A stretch of 64,000 nt of DNA from Flammeovirgaceae bacterium (lineage in GTDB: Bacteria; Bacteroidota; Bacteroidia; Cytophagales; Cyclobacteriaceae): positions 372,001 to 436,000 of the forward strand of contig JACJYU010000001.1 in the NCBI GenBank assembly GCA_020635915.1, in the 5' to 3' direction. A model generated the notes under the pieces. It had not been told where the DNA came from, ran no database searches, and saw only the letters and a program-made list of their open reading frames with translations. Both the position numbers and the translations under genes were made by a program. Below, in pieces: positions 8,575 through 16,417 of this stretch. Each line of letters opens with the position of its first letter. Position 1 is the stretch's first letter.

Positions 8575-8982
8575 TTACCGGGCCTCCCACACCACTTCCT
8601 GCCTTTCGTTGCCCACGTTAAGGACCACCCGCATGGGGTTGGGGGCAAAGGCCAACCGGGTTTCCTTGCCGGGGTATTGGTCCATTTCCACATATACCCC
8701 GTCCGAATATTTCACCACAAACTCGTTGTTGGCGTTTACCGAATAGGCCTTGGCTATGTAGGCAATGGGATAAAGTACGTCCGTATCCGGGCAATGCCGG
8801 TCGTGCAACTCCCGCAATACACCTTCGAGGTAGTCCCCGTACCTGTCCTGAAAATCATCTTCAAGGTCGTGCAGGGCCTGTTCCAGGTCATCGTACTGCG
8901 GGTTGCTGTAGTCCAGGTGTTGGAGCCTGTTGCGTTTGGCTATTATTTCCTGAAGGGCTTTGTCCAACGCGTGGATGTTCAT
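8575..8982 (-). CDS. Conserved-type hypothetical protein, 135 aa
   Basis: I do not recognise this protein. It has a helical N-terminal half (NIHALDKALQEIIAKRNRL, then a very acidic stretch LEQALHDLEDDFQDRYGDYLEGVL) followed by a beta-rich half with VKYSDGVYVEMDQYPGKETRLAFAPNP. No signal peptide or membrane segment is visible, so it is probably cytoplasmic. The start at 8982 (ATG) is preferred over 9033, because the extra 17 residues look non-coding and would crowd the hppD upstream region. It converges on trpS with no gap. Confidence 0.65.
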   Translation of the reverse strand: MNIHALDKALQEIIAKRNRLQHLDYSNPQYDDLEQALHDLEDDFQDRYGDYLEGVLRELHDRHCPDTDVLYPIAYIAKAYSVNANNEFVVKYSDGVYVEMDQYPGKETRLAFAPNPMRVVLNVGNERQEVVWEAR

Positions 8983-9080
8983 GGTTGCAAGGGTGGGTTT
9001 TTTGGCATGGAAATCACGGTAAATTAAATACAAAACTGGGATTATGTGTAATTTAGACCCTGTTAAACGCTATCAAAATT

Positions 9081-10175
9081 ATGGAACAGGATTTCTTGCC
9101 CATCAACGGCACGGACTATGTGGAGTTTTACGTAGGCAATGCAAAACAATCCGCACTCTACTACCAATATTGCTTTGGCTATGAATTGGTGGCTTATGCA
9201 GGCCCCGAAACCGGCATGAAAGGAAAAGCGTCCTATGTGCTCAAGCAGGACAAGGTCCGCCTGGTCCTTACCTCCTCGCTGGAGCCCGGATCGGAAATCT
9301 CGGAGCATGTAAAAAAGCACGGTGACGGGGTAAAGGTACTTGCCCTGTGGGTTGACGATGCCACAAAATCATACCATGAAACCACCGTGCGCGGGGCCGA
9401 ACCCGCCAGTGCCCCACAAACGCTGAAAGACGAATTTGGCAAAGTGGTGGTATCTTCCATCAAAACTTATGGGGAGACCCTCCACACGTTTGTGGAACGC
9501 AAGGACTACAAAGGGCCTTTCCTGCCGGGGTACAGGGCGGTGAAAAGCAATATTAAAGTTGAGCCCATCGGGTTAAAGTATATCGACCACTGTGTGGGCA
9601 ACGTGGAGTTGGGCCAAATGAACAAATGGGTAAAGTTTTACGAGGAGGTGATGGGGTTCAAGCTGCTCATTACCTTTGATGACGAAGACATCTCCACCGA
9701 ATACAGCGCCCTGATGTCCAAGGTGGTTTCCAATGGCAATGGCTATATTAAATTCCCCATCAACGAACCGGCAAAGGGAAAAAAGAAATCACAAATAGAA
9801 GAGTACCTCGACTTTTACCATTCGGCCGGTGTGCAACACATTGCCATTGCCACCGATGACATCGTGCATACCGTAAGCGAGCTAAGGAGGAGGGGCGTTG
9901 AGTTCCTGTACGTGCCCAACTCGTACTATGACGATGTGACCGAGCGGGTAGGCGAAATCAACGAGGACTTGAAAGACCTCAAGGCACAGAACATTCTTGT
10001 TGACCGGGACGAGGAGGGTTATTTGCTACAAATCTTCACCAAGCCCGTGCAGGACAGGCCCACGCTGTTTTTTGAAATCATAGAGCGCAACGGGGCCAAG
10101 TCCTTTGGAAAAGGGAATTTCAAAGCCCTGTTTGAATCCATTGAAAGGGAGCAGGAACTGCGCGGCAACCTTTAG
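9081..10175 (+). CDS. hppD: 4-hydroxyphenylpyruvate dioxygenase
   Basis: The 364-residue enzyme converts 4-hydroxyphenylpyruvate to homogentisate in tyrosine catabolism, using Fe(II). It has two vicinal-oxygen-chelate domains. The iron ligands are visible as the His of KYIDHCVGNVE, the His of GVQHIAIATDDIV, and the Glu of LFFEIIERNGAKSFGKGNF near the C-terminus. The last segment is specific to HPPD. The gene is monocistronic here, with a palindrome about 40 nt after its stop. The length is normal. Confidence 0.95.
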   Translation: MEQDFLPINGTDYVEFYVGNAKQSALYYQYCFGYELVAYAGPETGMKGKASYVLKQDKVRLVLTSSLEPGSEISEHVKKHGDGVKVLALWVDDATKSYHETTVRGAEPASAPQTLKDEFGKVVVSSIKTYGETLHTFVERKDYKGPFLPGYRAVKSNIKVEPIGLKYIDHCVGNVELGQMNKWVKFYEEVMGFKLLITFDDEDISTEYSALMSKVVSNGNGYIKFPINEPAKGKKKSQIEEYLDFYHSAGVQHIAIATDDIVHTVSELRRRGVEFLYVPNSYYDDVTERVGEINEDLKDLKAQNILVDRDEEGYLLQIFTKPVQDRPTLFFEIIERNGAKSFGKGNFKALFESIEREQELRGNL

Positions 10176-10181
10176 TATTCA

Positions 10182-10210
10182 GTTGACAGTTGGCAATATT
10201 TCAGTTGACA
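10182..10210 (+). repeat. Relic of the heptamer repeat downstream of hppD
   Basis: GTTGACA (10182), GTTGGCA (10189) and GTTGACA again (10204) follow the hppD stop codon by a few bases. They fit the GTT-started 7-nt unit of the large arrays at 27.4 and 60-63.6 kb, in the same orientation, but only three units are present and one spacing is 8 nt. Confidence 0.45.
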
Positions 10211-10212
10211 AA

Positions 10213-10236
10213 GTACAGTCTGTCAACAGACTGTAC
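10213..10236. terminator. Perfect 11-bp inverted repeat between convergent genes
   Basis: GTACAGTCTGT (10213-10223) and ACAGACTGTAC (10226-10236) are exact reverse complements separated by CA. Lying between the ends of hppD (+) and the 10275-10715 gene (-), it could fold on either transcript and act as a bidirectional terminator or 3' stabiliser. No U tract follows on either strand, so the terminator reading is tentative. Confidence 0.4.
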
Positions 10237-10274
10237 ACAGCACCAGGTAACTACACAGTATCTTTTAGCAGGTA

Positions 10275-10715
10275 CTACCGCTTAAAGATATATCGGGTGA
10301 TGTATATTCCCTCACCGTCCTGCTTGCCGGCATCACTTTCCACACCACTGGTCACAAACACCAGCGTCCATCCTTCCCTGGCCATTTCATTGAGTTTTGA
10401 AGAAACCACGGCATCGTTGGAGGCAATGTTTTGGAAGTTGATGCCCACGGCACTGTAAAAGTTAAGGAGCTTGGTTTCCTCAAAGTTATCGATTTTAATA
10501 TCGCCCCGCTTCACATCCCCCATGTCGCTTTTCTTCCCATCGGTCCGTTCGGTGGTAAGGTCTTTGTAGCTGGCCTCCTGTTGGGGGTCCATCATTCGGG
10601 AGCGCCCCATTCCCAATGGCACAATGGATTCAACGGTGGTGATGATTTTATATTCCTGTGCCCACATCGTCATGGCAAATGAGGCAGCAAAAATAGTAAG
10701 CAGGTATTTTTTCAT
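10275..10715 (-). CDS. Secreted hypothetical protein, 146 aa
   Basis: A signal peptide is clear (KKYLLTIFAASFAMTMWAQ, likely cleavage after AQ). The mature part is small and mixed: YKIITTVESIVPLG, a charged stretch DLTTERTDGKKSDMGDVKRG, and a C-terminal half, KLNEMAREGWTLVFVTSGVES. The phrase 'EGWxLVxVTSG' recalls DUF4177-like small domains, but I cannot assign it. It is probably periplasmic. It is expressed alone and converges on hppD. Confidence 0.65.
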   Translation of the reverse strand: MKKYLLTIFAASFAMTMWAQEYKIITTVESIVPLGMGRSRMMDPQQEASYKDLTTERTDGKKSDMGDVKRGDIKIDNFEETKLLNFYSAVGINFQNIASNDAVVSSKLNEMAREGWTLVFVTSGVESDAGKQDGEGIYITRYIFKR

Positions 10716-10801
10716 TTTGTGGATGGGTTTGATTTTTTAAACGATATACGGAAAAACCACATTCAAGTTATATGATTTTTCCCCATAACGTATCCATTTA
10801 T

Positions 10802-10809
10802 TAATTTTG
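10802..10809 (+). promoter_or_regulatory. Candidate -7 box very close to the phosphohexomutase start
   Basis: TAATTTTG matches TAnnTTTG exactly and lies 5 nt before the ATG at 10815. If used, the transcript would be nearly leaderless. No clear upstream TTG element was seen. Confidence 0.25.
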
Positions 10810-10814
10810 TTTTT

Positions 10815-12539
10815 ATGGGTTTACTGGAAAATGCAAGGACAACGGCCAAAAAGTGGCTAGAAGAGGGGGCCATTGACGAGGCCACCAAGGTGGAAATCAG
10901 GAAAATGCTGGATGTCCCCGATCCCAAGGCACTTATGGATGCCTTTTACAAAAACCTCGAATTTGGCACAGGAGGGCTGAGGGGGATAATGGGCGTGGGG
11001 TCCAATTGCATCAACCGCTACACCATTGGTGCCGCCACCCAGGGGCTGGCCAACTACCTTAAAAAATCCTTTCCCGGGCAGCCCGTCCGTGTGGCCATTG
11101 CCTTTGATTCCCGAAACAACAGCCAATCGCTGGCCCGCACCACAGCGGAGACCTTTGCCGCCAACGGCATTAAGGTATTCCTGTTCCGCGAGTTGCGCCC
11201 CACCCCACTCCTTTCGTTTGCCATCCGCCATTTGCAATGCCAATCCGGGGTGGTGGTCACGGCATCGCATAACCCCAAGGAATACAACGGGTACAAGGCT
11301 TACTGGACGGACGGGGCACAACTCGTGCCGCCCCACGATAAAAACGTGATGGAAGAGGTAAACGCCATCACCGGCTTTGATCAGATAAAGTTCAACGGCA
11401 ACCCCCGGAACATCGAATGGGTAGGCCCCGAAGTGGAGGCCGCCTATTACGAGGCGCTGGAAAAGACCATCCCGTTCCGGGAGGCCGTACAAAGGCAAGG
11501 GGACATACCCATTGTTTTCTCCGGCCTGCACGGCACCGGCAACACCATGGTGCCGGAGTGCCTCCGAAGGCTCGGCTTTGGCAATTGCCTGGTGGTGGAA
11601 AGGCAAGCAATGCCCGATGGCAATTTTCCTACCGTGGCCTCCCCCAACCCAGAAGAAAAGGAGGCGATGGCCCTGGCCCTTGCATTGGCCCACCAACAAA
11701 AAGCCGAGCTGGTGATGGCCACGGACCCGGATGCCGACCGCGTGGGGATTGGCATCAAAGACGGCCATGGCAAATTTTTCCTGCTGAACGGAAACCAGGC
11801 ATTCAGCCTCATGGTGTGGTTTGTTTTGAAAGGCCTGAAGGAAAAAGAAGGAAAATACATTGTCAAAACCATAGTCACCACCGAGCTGGTGGACGCCATC
11901 GCCCGGGGCCATGGGGTGGAATGTTACAATACCCTTACAGGCTTTAAATACATTGCCCAACTGATACGGGAATTGGAAGGGAAAAAGGAGTTTGTTGCGG
12001 CCGGGGAAGAAAGCTATGGTTACCTGGTCGGGGATTTTGTAAGGGACAAAGATGCCGTGTCTGCTTGTGCCTTCTTTGCCACCATGGCGGCCGTGGCCAA
12101 AGATGAGGGGGCCACACTGTATGACTGGCTGGTGCAAATTTATTGCCAGTACGGTTTTTACAAAGAGGCCCTTTTCAACGTGGTGCGCCAGGGTGCCGAT
12201 GGTGCAAGGCAAATACAAGACATGATGCACGCCTTCAGGAACACCCCCCCTGATGCGTTGGGAAACGAAAAGATCACGAGGGTACTGGACTACCAGGCGG
12301 GCAAGGAATTGGACGTGGCCACAGGCAATACCAAACCGATCGATCAGCCCCAATCGGATGTGCTGCAGTATTATACCGAGGACGGCACGAAAGTCTCCAT
12401 ACGGCCTTCCGGCACCGAGCCCAAAATAAAATTCTATATTAGCGTAGTGGACCAACTGAATGACAAGGCCGGCTACGAAAGGACAAACCACCTCCTTGAT
12501 GCCCAAATAAAGTCCATTGAAACCCAACTTATACCATGA
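10815..12539 (+). CDS. Phospho-sugar mutase (phosphoglucomutase/phosphomannomutase family)
   Basis: The 574-residue protein is a complete alpha-D-phosphohexomutase. RGIMGVGSNCINRYTIG opens domain 1; VVVTASHNPKEYNGYKAYW carries the catalytic phosphoserine; ATDPDADRVGIGIKD is the Mg-binding loop; GEESYGYLVGDF is the sugar-binding loop; and IRPSGTEPKIKFYI is the phosphate-binding loop of domain 4. It interconverts hexose 1- and 6-phosphates, supplying nucleotide sugars. The size fits the PgcA-type long subfamily, and sugar preference (glucose or mannose) cannot be read from the sequence. Its stop overlaps the DinB gene start by 4 nt. Confidence 0.92.
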   Translation: MGLLENARTTAKKWLEEGAIDEATKVEIRKMLDVPDPKALMDAFYKNLEFGTGGLRGIMGVGSNCINRYTIGAATQGLANYLKKSFPGQPVRVAIAFDSRNNSQSLARTTAETFAANGIKVFLFRELRPTPLLSFAIRHLQCQSGVVVTASHNPKEYNGYKAYWTDGAQLVPPHDKNVMEEVNAITGFDQIKFNGNPRNIEWVGPEVEAAYYEALEKTIPFREAVQRQGDIPIVFSGLHGTGNTMVPECLRRLGFGNCLVVERQAMPDGNFPTVASPNPEEKEAMALALALAHQQKAELVMATDPDADRVGIGIKDGHGKFFLLNGNQAFSLMVWFVLKGLKEKEGKYIVKTIVTTELVDAIARGHGVECYNTLTGFKYIAQLIRELEGKKEFVAAGEESYGYLVGDFVRDKDAVSACAFFATMAAVAKDEGATLYDWLVQIYCQYGFYKEALFNVVRQGADGARQIQDMMHAFRNTPPDALGNEKITRVLDYQAGKELDVATGNTKPIDQPQSDVLQYYTEDGTKVSIRPSGTEPKIKFYISVVDQLNDKAGYERTNHLLDAQIKSIETQLIP

Positions 12540-12991
12540 ACCCCACCCTTGACGATTTAAAAAAACTTTTTTCCCGCGACCTCGGGCTGCTGGCCGATGA
12601 GATCAATGCCTACCCAACGGAAGAGTCCCTTTGGGCCATAGATGGCCAGATCAAAAACACCGGTGGAAACCTTTGCCTGCACCTGTGCGGCAACCTTCAA
12701 CATTTTGTGGGGGCGGTGCTGGGCAAATCCGGGTATGTGCGGGACCGTGAAGCGGAATTTTCCGATAAGGGAATACCCAAGGCAACGTTGCTTGGCCAGG
12801 TCAGGGCCACCCGGGAAATTGTCAACACCACTTTGGGCCAGCTCACCGGGGCGCAGCTTGCGGAAGAATACCCCATACAGGTATTTGGCGAGCCCATGGG
12901 CACCGGGTATTTCCTCATCCATTTATTGGCACACCTTACCTACCACCGCGGCCAAATCAACTACCACAGGCGGTTGCTGGCGGACCGCTGA
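12536..12991 (+). CDS. DinB family (DUF1572-like) protein
   Basis: This 151-residue protein has the four-helix DinB-like fold pattern. The metal-site histidines are suggested by LCLHLCGNLQHFVGA near residue 48 and by HLLAHLTYHRGQINYHRR at the C-terminus, the latter being the usual DinB ending. Members are putative metal-dependent hydrolases or thiol transferases with little known function. The ATG overlaps the TGA of the phosphohexomutase gene (ATGA), so co-translation is likely. The 3' end overlaps the convergent HTTM gene by 35 nt. Confidence 0.82.
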   Translation: MNPTLDDLKKLFSRDLGLLADEINAYPTEESLWAIDGQIKNTGGNLCLHLCGNLQHFVGAVLGKSGYVRDREAEFSDKGIPKATLLGQVRATREIVNTTLGQLTGAQLAEEYPIQVFGEPMGTGYFLIHLLAHLTYHRGQINYHRRLLADR

Positions 12992-13826
12992 AGTCAAAGG
13001 GAGGGCTTTTCTTAAACGGCAGGTACACCCCATAAGCAATTACCATGACCAAGGCAAAATCGGCCAACCCCAGGACCACCGCTATCACGGCATGGAAGGC
13101 CAGGCCCACCACCAACAATTTCCTGCGGAAACGTTGAAACCAAACCAGGAAGGGAAAGGCCAACTCAAAAAGGATGACCGACCAGCCCAGGAGAAAGCAG
13201 GCCGTGCCGTTCAGGGAAACGGTGACCAAGGGGTTATGGAAAAACACGAGGTGGTTTATGGAGTCGATGGCCGCGCCTGAGCGCCAACTGGCGGCCATCA
13301 GTTTGTCGTACCCTGACAACAGGTAGATAAGGGCCAACTGTACCTGGCCAAACAACAATGCCATGTTTGAGATGGCCGTTTGTATGAGGCCGCCAACGGG
13401 CGATGAAAACCGCGGGCGGGCGGGAAGGGCCACCGCGATGATAAGGAAGAGGTTAAGCACCAGGTCCGACCCGTTGATGACAGGTAGGGAAAGCCTGCTT
13501 AAGGAAATGGAGAACCAGCAGGTCAGGAACGCGGTAATATAATTGGGGCGAACAATAATACCAGTCGCCAGCAGCACCACAAAGAAGGCAAGGAACAATG
13601 ACACATGTACCTTTGTCAGCACCAGTGGTGCAAACAACACATAGCTTGCCCACGAGTGGTATGCAAATGGCTTGTAGGCCAGCAAGTCCCCAAAGAGCGG
13701 CCACAGGTAAAAGGCTTTTAGCAGAAGGAACACATACAGCGACTTGTGGAAAAGTGCCAGGTGCCACTCGTTGTTTTGGCCACGCATCAATGCACCGGCC
13801 ACAGCGTTTATTCCCTTCGCCATCAA
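12957..13826 (-). CDS. HTTM-like multi-pass membrane protein
   Basis: The 289-residue protein has about seven or eight hydrophobic segments. It carries the phrase LALIYLLSGYDKLMAASWRSGAAI, which corresponds to the conserved K/W/G core of the HTTM domain found in vitamin K-dependent gamma-carboxylase relatives. An inner-membrane location is expected. No catalytic role can be shown, since bacterial HTTM proteins are mostly uncharacterised. Its start overlaps the stop of the 13823-14329 gene by 4 nt, a pairing common for HTTM proteins and small membrane-anchored partners. Confidence 0.72.
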   Translation of the reverse strand: MMAKGINAVAGALMRGQNNEWHLALFHKSLYVFLLLKAFYLWPLFGDLLAYKPFAYHSWASYVLFAPLVLTKVHVSLFLAFFVVLLATGIIVRPNYITAFLTCWFSISLSRLSLPVINGSDLVLNLFLIIAVALPARPRFSSPVGGLIQTAISNMALLFGQVQLALIYLLSGYDKLMAASWRSGAAIDSINHLVFFHNPLVTVSLNGTACFLLGWSVILFELAFPFLVWFQRFRRKLLVVGLAFHAVIAVVLGLADFALVMVIAYGVYLPFKKSPPFDFSGPPATACGS

Positions 13827-14329
13827 AACACAATGGTTTGGAGGGTGTCCACCGAGGTTTGAAAGTGTGCGGTGTGCTGTTTTGTCAATACCATTTTGAT
13901 GGAATCCGCATGAGCGGGCACATACCTTTCCCGCAGGTACTGCTTCAGGTATACGGGCCTATCCTGTGCCGCGGGCCCCACGGTGGTGGTGTCCGGTAGC
14001 AATGCCTTTTCATACATATCCCTTTCCATAATACTCCTGTAGAGCGATGCCGGGTCCCCATTCGAAAAGTAGCGGGCATAATTTTGCAGTGGCGGGTTTA
14101 CGGGCGTGGCCCATCCCTCCTTTTCCTTCCATGACACCCAAAGCAGGTAGGAATGCGTGATCCGGGCTTCCGTGAAAAAGGGGCCCGGCAGCAGGTACCT
14201 CTTGTACGCTTTGGAAACAAACGTAGCGGCAGGCCAGGAGGGGAAAACGATGAACAACAGGGAGGTGGCCACATGGAGGGCCAGGAGCACCACCGCCCCT
14301 TTCAATATTTTCTTTACGGTTACCGTCAT
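13823..14329 (-). CDS. Membrane-anchored hypothetical protein, partner of the HTTM gene
   Basis: This 168-residue protein has one strong N-terminal membrane segment (ILKGAVVLLALHVATSLLFI) and a soluble remainder with SYLLWVSWKEKEGWATPV, LYRSIMERDMYEKAL and YLKQYLRERYV. I do not recognise a family. The 4-nt overlap with the HTTM gene downstream suggests that the two products work together at the membrane. The N-terminal segment could be an anchor or an uncleaved signal. Confidence 0.65.
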   Translation of the reverse strand: MTVTVKKILKGAVVLLALHVATSLLFIVFPSWPAATFVSKAYKRYLLPGPFFTEARITHSYLLWVSWKEKEGWATPVNPPLQNYARYFSNGDPASLYRSIMERDMYEKALLPDTTTVGPAAQDRPVYLKQYLRERYVPAHADSIKMVLTKQHTAHFQTSVDTLQTIVF

Positions 14330-14332
14330 CCC

Positions 14333-14365
14333 TTGCCCTTAAAAACCACGTGATCGCTATCTTTG
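14333..14365 (+). promoter_or_regulatory. Candidate mtaB promoter (TTG - N22 - TATCTTTG)
   Basis: TTG at 14333-14335 and TATCTTTG at 14358-14365 fit the -33/-7 elements of Bacteroidota housekeeping promoters. The -7 box ends 9 nt before the mtaB ATG, which predicts a very short leader. Confidence 0.45.
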
Positions 14366-14374
14366 CATTAATTT

Positions 14375-15703
14375 ATGAAAAAGGTCGCATTTTATACGCT
14401 GGGCTGCAAGCTGAACTATTCGGAGACCTCCACTATTTCCAGGAAATTCGAGGAGAAGGGCTATAAAAAGGTGGGGTTTACGGACACCCCCGACATATTC
14501 ATTATCAACACCTGCTCCGTTACCGAAAATGCCGACAAGAAGTGCCACAAGCTGGTGCGGGAGGCCCGCAGCATTTCCCCTGACGCCTACGTGGCCATCA
14601 TCGGCTGCTATGCGCAGTTAAAGCCAAGGGAAATATCCGGGATCCCCGGGGTGGATGCCGTTTTGGGGGCGGCAGAAAAATTCCGGTTGATCGAGTTGCT
14701 GGACGGGTTTGTGCGCCCCCCGCAGCCAAAGGTTTTCGAGTCACAAATCAAAGAGGTAAAAAGGTTCAACACCGCCTACTCCATGCAGGACCGGACCCGG
14801 ACCTTCCTCAAGGTCCAGGACGGGTGCGATTACACCTGTTCTTTTTGCACCATCCCCCTGGCCCGGGGTGGCAGCCGCAGCGACACCATCGCCAACATCG
14901 TGAAGGAGGCGGAGGCGATCGTCAGCAACGATGTAAAGGAGATCGTGCTCACCGGTGTGAACACGGGCGACTTTGGCCTGCAGGACGGCAAGCGCACGGA
15001 GCGGTTTATTGATTTGATAAAGGCCCTTGACGAGGTGGAAGGCCTTGAGCGCGTCCGTATTTCGTCCATTGAGCCCAACCTGCTTTCCAACGGGATCATA
15101 ACATTCGTTTCGTCCTCGAAGAAATTCATGCCCCACTTCCATATCCCCCTGCAGTCGGGGTCGAACAAAATCCTGGGGCTGATGAGGAGGAGGTACCAGC
15201 GGGAGCTGTACCAGGAGCGCGTGGACAAAATCAAATCGCTCATGCCCCATTGTTGCATAGGGGTGGATGTTATCGTAGGCTTCCCCGGGGAAACCCATGA
15301 AGATTTCCTGGAGACCTACCGATTCCTCAATGGGTTGGATATTTCATACCTACACGTGTTCACCTATTCCGAAAGGGACAACACCCATGCGGTTACCCTG
15401 GAGGGCGTGGTGCCCCCCCAGCAGCGGCATGAGCGGTCGAAGATGCTGCATATATTGTCCGACAAGAAGAGGAGGGCATTTTATCATGCCCATATCGGGG
15501 ACGAGACCACCGTTCTTTTCGAGAATGACGTGGAGGACGGCATGATGCAGGGGTTTACGGGGAATTACATAAGGGTGACGGCCAAGTACGATCCCCTTTT
15601 GGTGAACACCACTAAAAAAGTAAGGCTTACCGCTGTGAATGAAAAGGGGTTGATGGAGGTTGAGGAGGTTGGGGTTTCAGGTTTAAGGTTTCAGGTTAGT
15701 TAG
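14375..15703 (+). CDS. mtaB: tRNA t6A37 methylthiotransferase MtaB
   Basis: The 442-residue radical-SAM enzyme turns t6A37 into ms2t6A37 in tRNAs reading ANN codons. The N-terminal domain has the three cysteines of the second 4Fe-4S cluster (YTLGCKLNYSE, NTCSVTENADKK, IGCYAQLKP). The radical-SAM cluster motif is CDYTCSFCTIP near residue 150, and a TRAM domain occupies the last 70 residues. The final ten residues (GVSGLRFQVS) look foreign: they and the stop codon are encoded by heptamer repeat units at 15674-15701. The end overlaps the convergent ABC gene by 4 nt. Confidence 0.94.
   Translation: MKKVAFYTLGCKLNYSETSTISRKFEEKGYKKVGFTDTPDIFIINTCSVTENADKKCHKLVREARSISPDAYVAIIGCYAQLKPREISGIPGVDAVLGAAEKFRLIELLDGFVRPPQPKVFESQIKEVKRFNTAYSMQDRTRTFLKVQDGCDYTCSFCTIPLARGGSRSDTIANIVKEAEAIVSNDVKEIVLTGVNTGDFGLQDGKRTERFIDLIKALDEVEGLERVRISSIEPNLLSNGIITFVSSSKKFMPHFHIPLQSGSNKILGLMRRRYQRELYQERVDKIKSLMPHCCIGVDVIVGFPGETHEDFLETYRFLNGLDISYLHVFTYSERDNTHAVTLEGVVPPQQRHERSKMLHILSDKKRRAFYHAHIGDETTVLFENDVEDGMMQGFTGNYIRVTAKYDPLLVNTTKKVRLTAVNEKGLMEVEEVGVSGLRFQVS
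15674..15701 (+). repeat. Four heptamer units forming the 3' end of mtaB
   Basis: GTTTCAG (15674), GTTTAAG (15681), GTTTCAG (15688) and GTTAGTT (15695) are in perfect 7-nt register. They encode the last residues of MtaB, and the stop TAG spans GTTAGTT and the next AG. The same unit variants are found in the 27.4-27.9 and 62.7 kb arrays, in the same orientation. Confidence 0.75.
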
Positions 15704-16353
15704 GGGTTAAGGATTGCCCCGTCTTTCATTTCCAGTTTTCTGTCGGCCATGTTGGCAAAGCTGGTGTTATGGGTCACGATCACGAAGGTGTGCCCCAGTT
15801 CCTTTCTCAGTTTAAAAAACAGTTCATGAAGGCCTTCCGCATTTTGCGAGTCCAGGTTCCCGCTTGGTTCATCGGCAAAGACCAGTGAAGGCGAGTTGAT
15901 CAAAGCCCTTGCCACGGCCGTCCGTTGCTGTTCCCCTCCCGACATTTCCGAGGGTTTGTGGCCATGCCGGTCGCCCAGCCCCAAAAGGCGCAATAGCTCC
16001 ATGCCCTTTTCCCTCGTTTTTTTTTCATTGGTGCCTGCGATCAGCCCCGGCATCATTACGTTTTCCAGGGCGGAGAATTCGGGGAGCAGGTTGTGGAACT
16101 GGAACACGAAGCCGATATTTTTATTCCTAAACCTGGGAAGGCCGGTGCCGTTGGCGAAGGGGTCCACGCCCCCGATGAACACCTTTCCCTCATCGGGCGT
16201 GTCCAGGGTGCCCAGGATATGCAGCAGCGTGCTCTTCCCTGCCCCTGAGGCGCCCACGATCGACACCACTTCCCCCTTTTCCACCACGAGGTTGACCCCT
16301 TTGAGCACTTTTAGCGGCCCGTATGATTTGTGCAGCCCGACAGCCTTTAGCAT
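15700..16353 (-). CDS. ABC transporter ATP-binding protein, LolD/MacB type
   Basis: This 217-residue ATPase has Walker A GASGAGKSTLL near residue 34, the Q-loop in FVFQFHNLLPEFSALENV, the signature MSGGEQQR, Walker B LVFADEPSGNLDSQ, and the switch His in FVIVTHN. Small size and the QFHNLLPEF and DEPSGNLDS phrases are typical of the LolD group that powers lipoprotein release or MacB-like export. No permease gene is adjacent, so the partner must be encoded elsewhere. The gene converges on mtaB, with the stop codons overlapping. Confidence 0.88.
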   Translation of the reverse strand: MLKAVGLHKSYGPLKVLKGVNLVVEKGEVVSIVGASGAGKSTLLHILGTLDTPDEGKVFIGGVDPFANGTGLPRFRNKNIGFVFQFHNLLPEFSALENVMMPGLIAGTNEKKTREKGMELLRLLGLGDRHGHKPSEMSGGEQQRTAVARALINSPSLVFADEPSGNLDSQNAEGLHELFFKLRKELGHTFVIVTHNTSFANMADRKLEMKDGAILNP

Positions 16354-16417
16354 TACCGATGGTTTAGTCCTTGAAATAACGCGTTAAAAAAACTAGCTTG
16401 CCCAAAAATACACATCC

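Noticed and set aside
10857..12527. 556-codon open frame antisense to the phosphohexomutase
   Set aside because: GC-rich coding sequence often leaves the opposite strand open; the plus-strand frame has all family motifs and the antisense product matches nothing recognisable.
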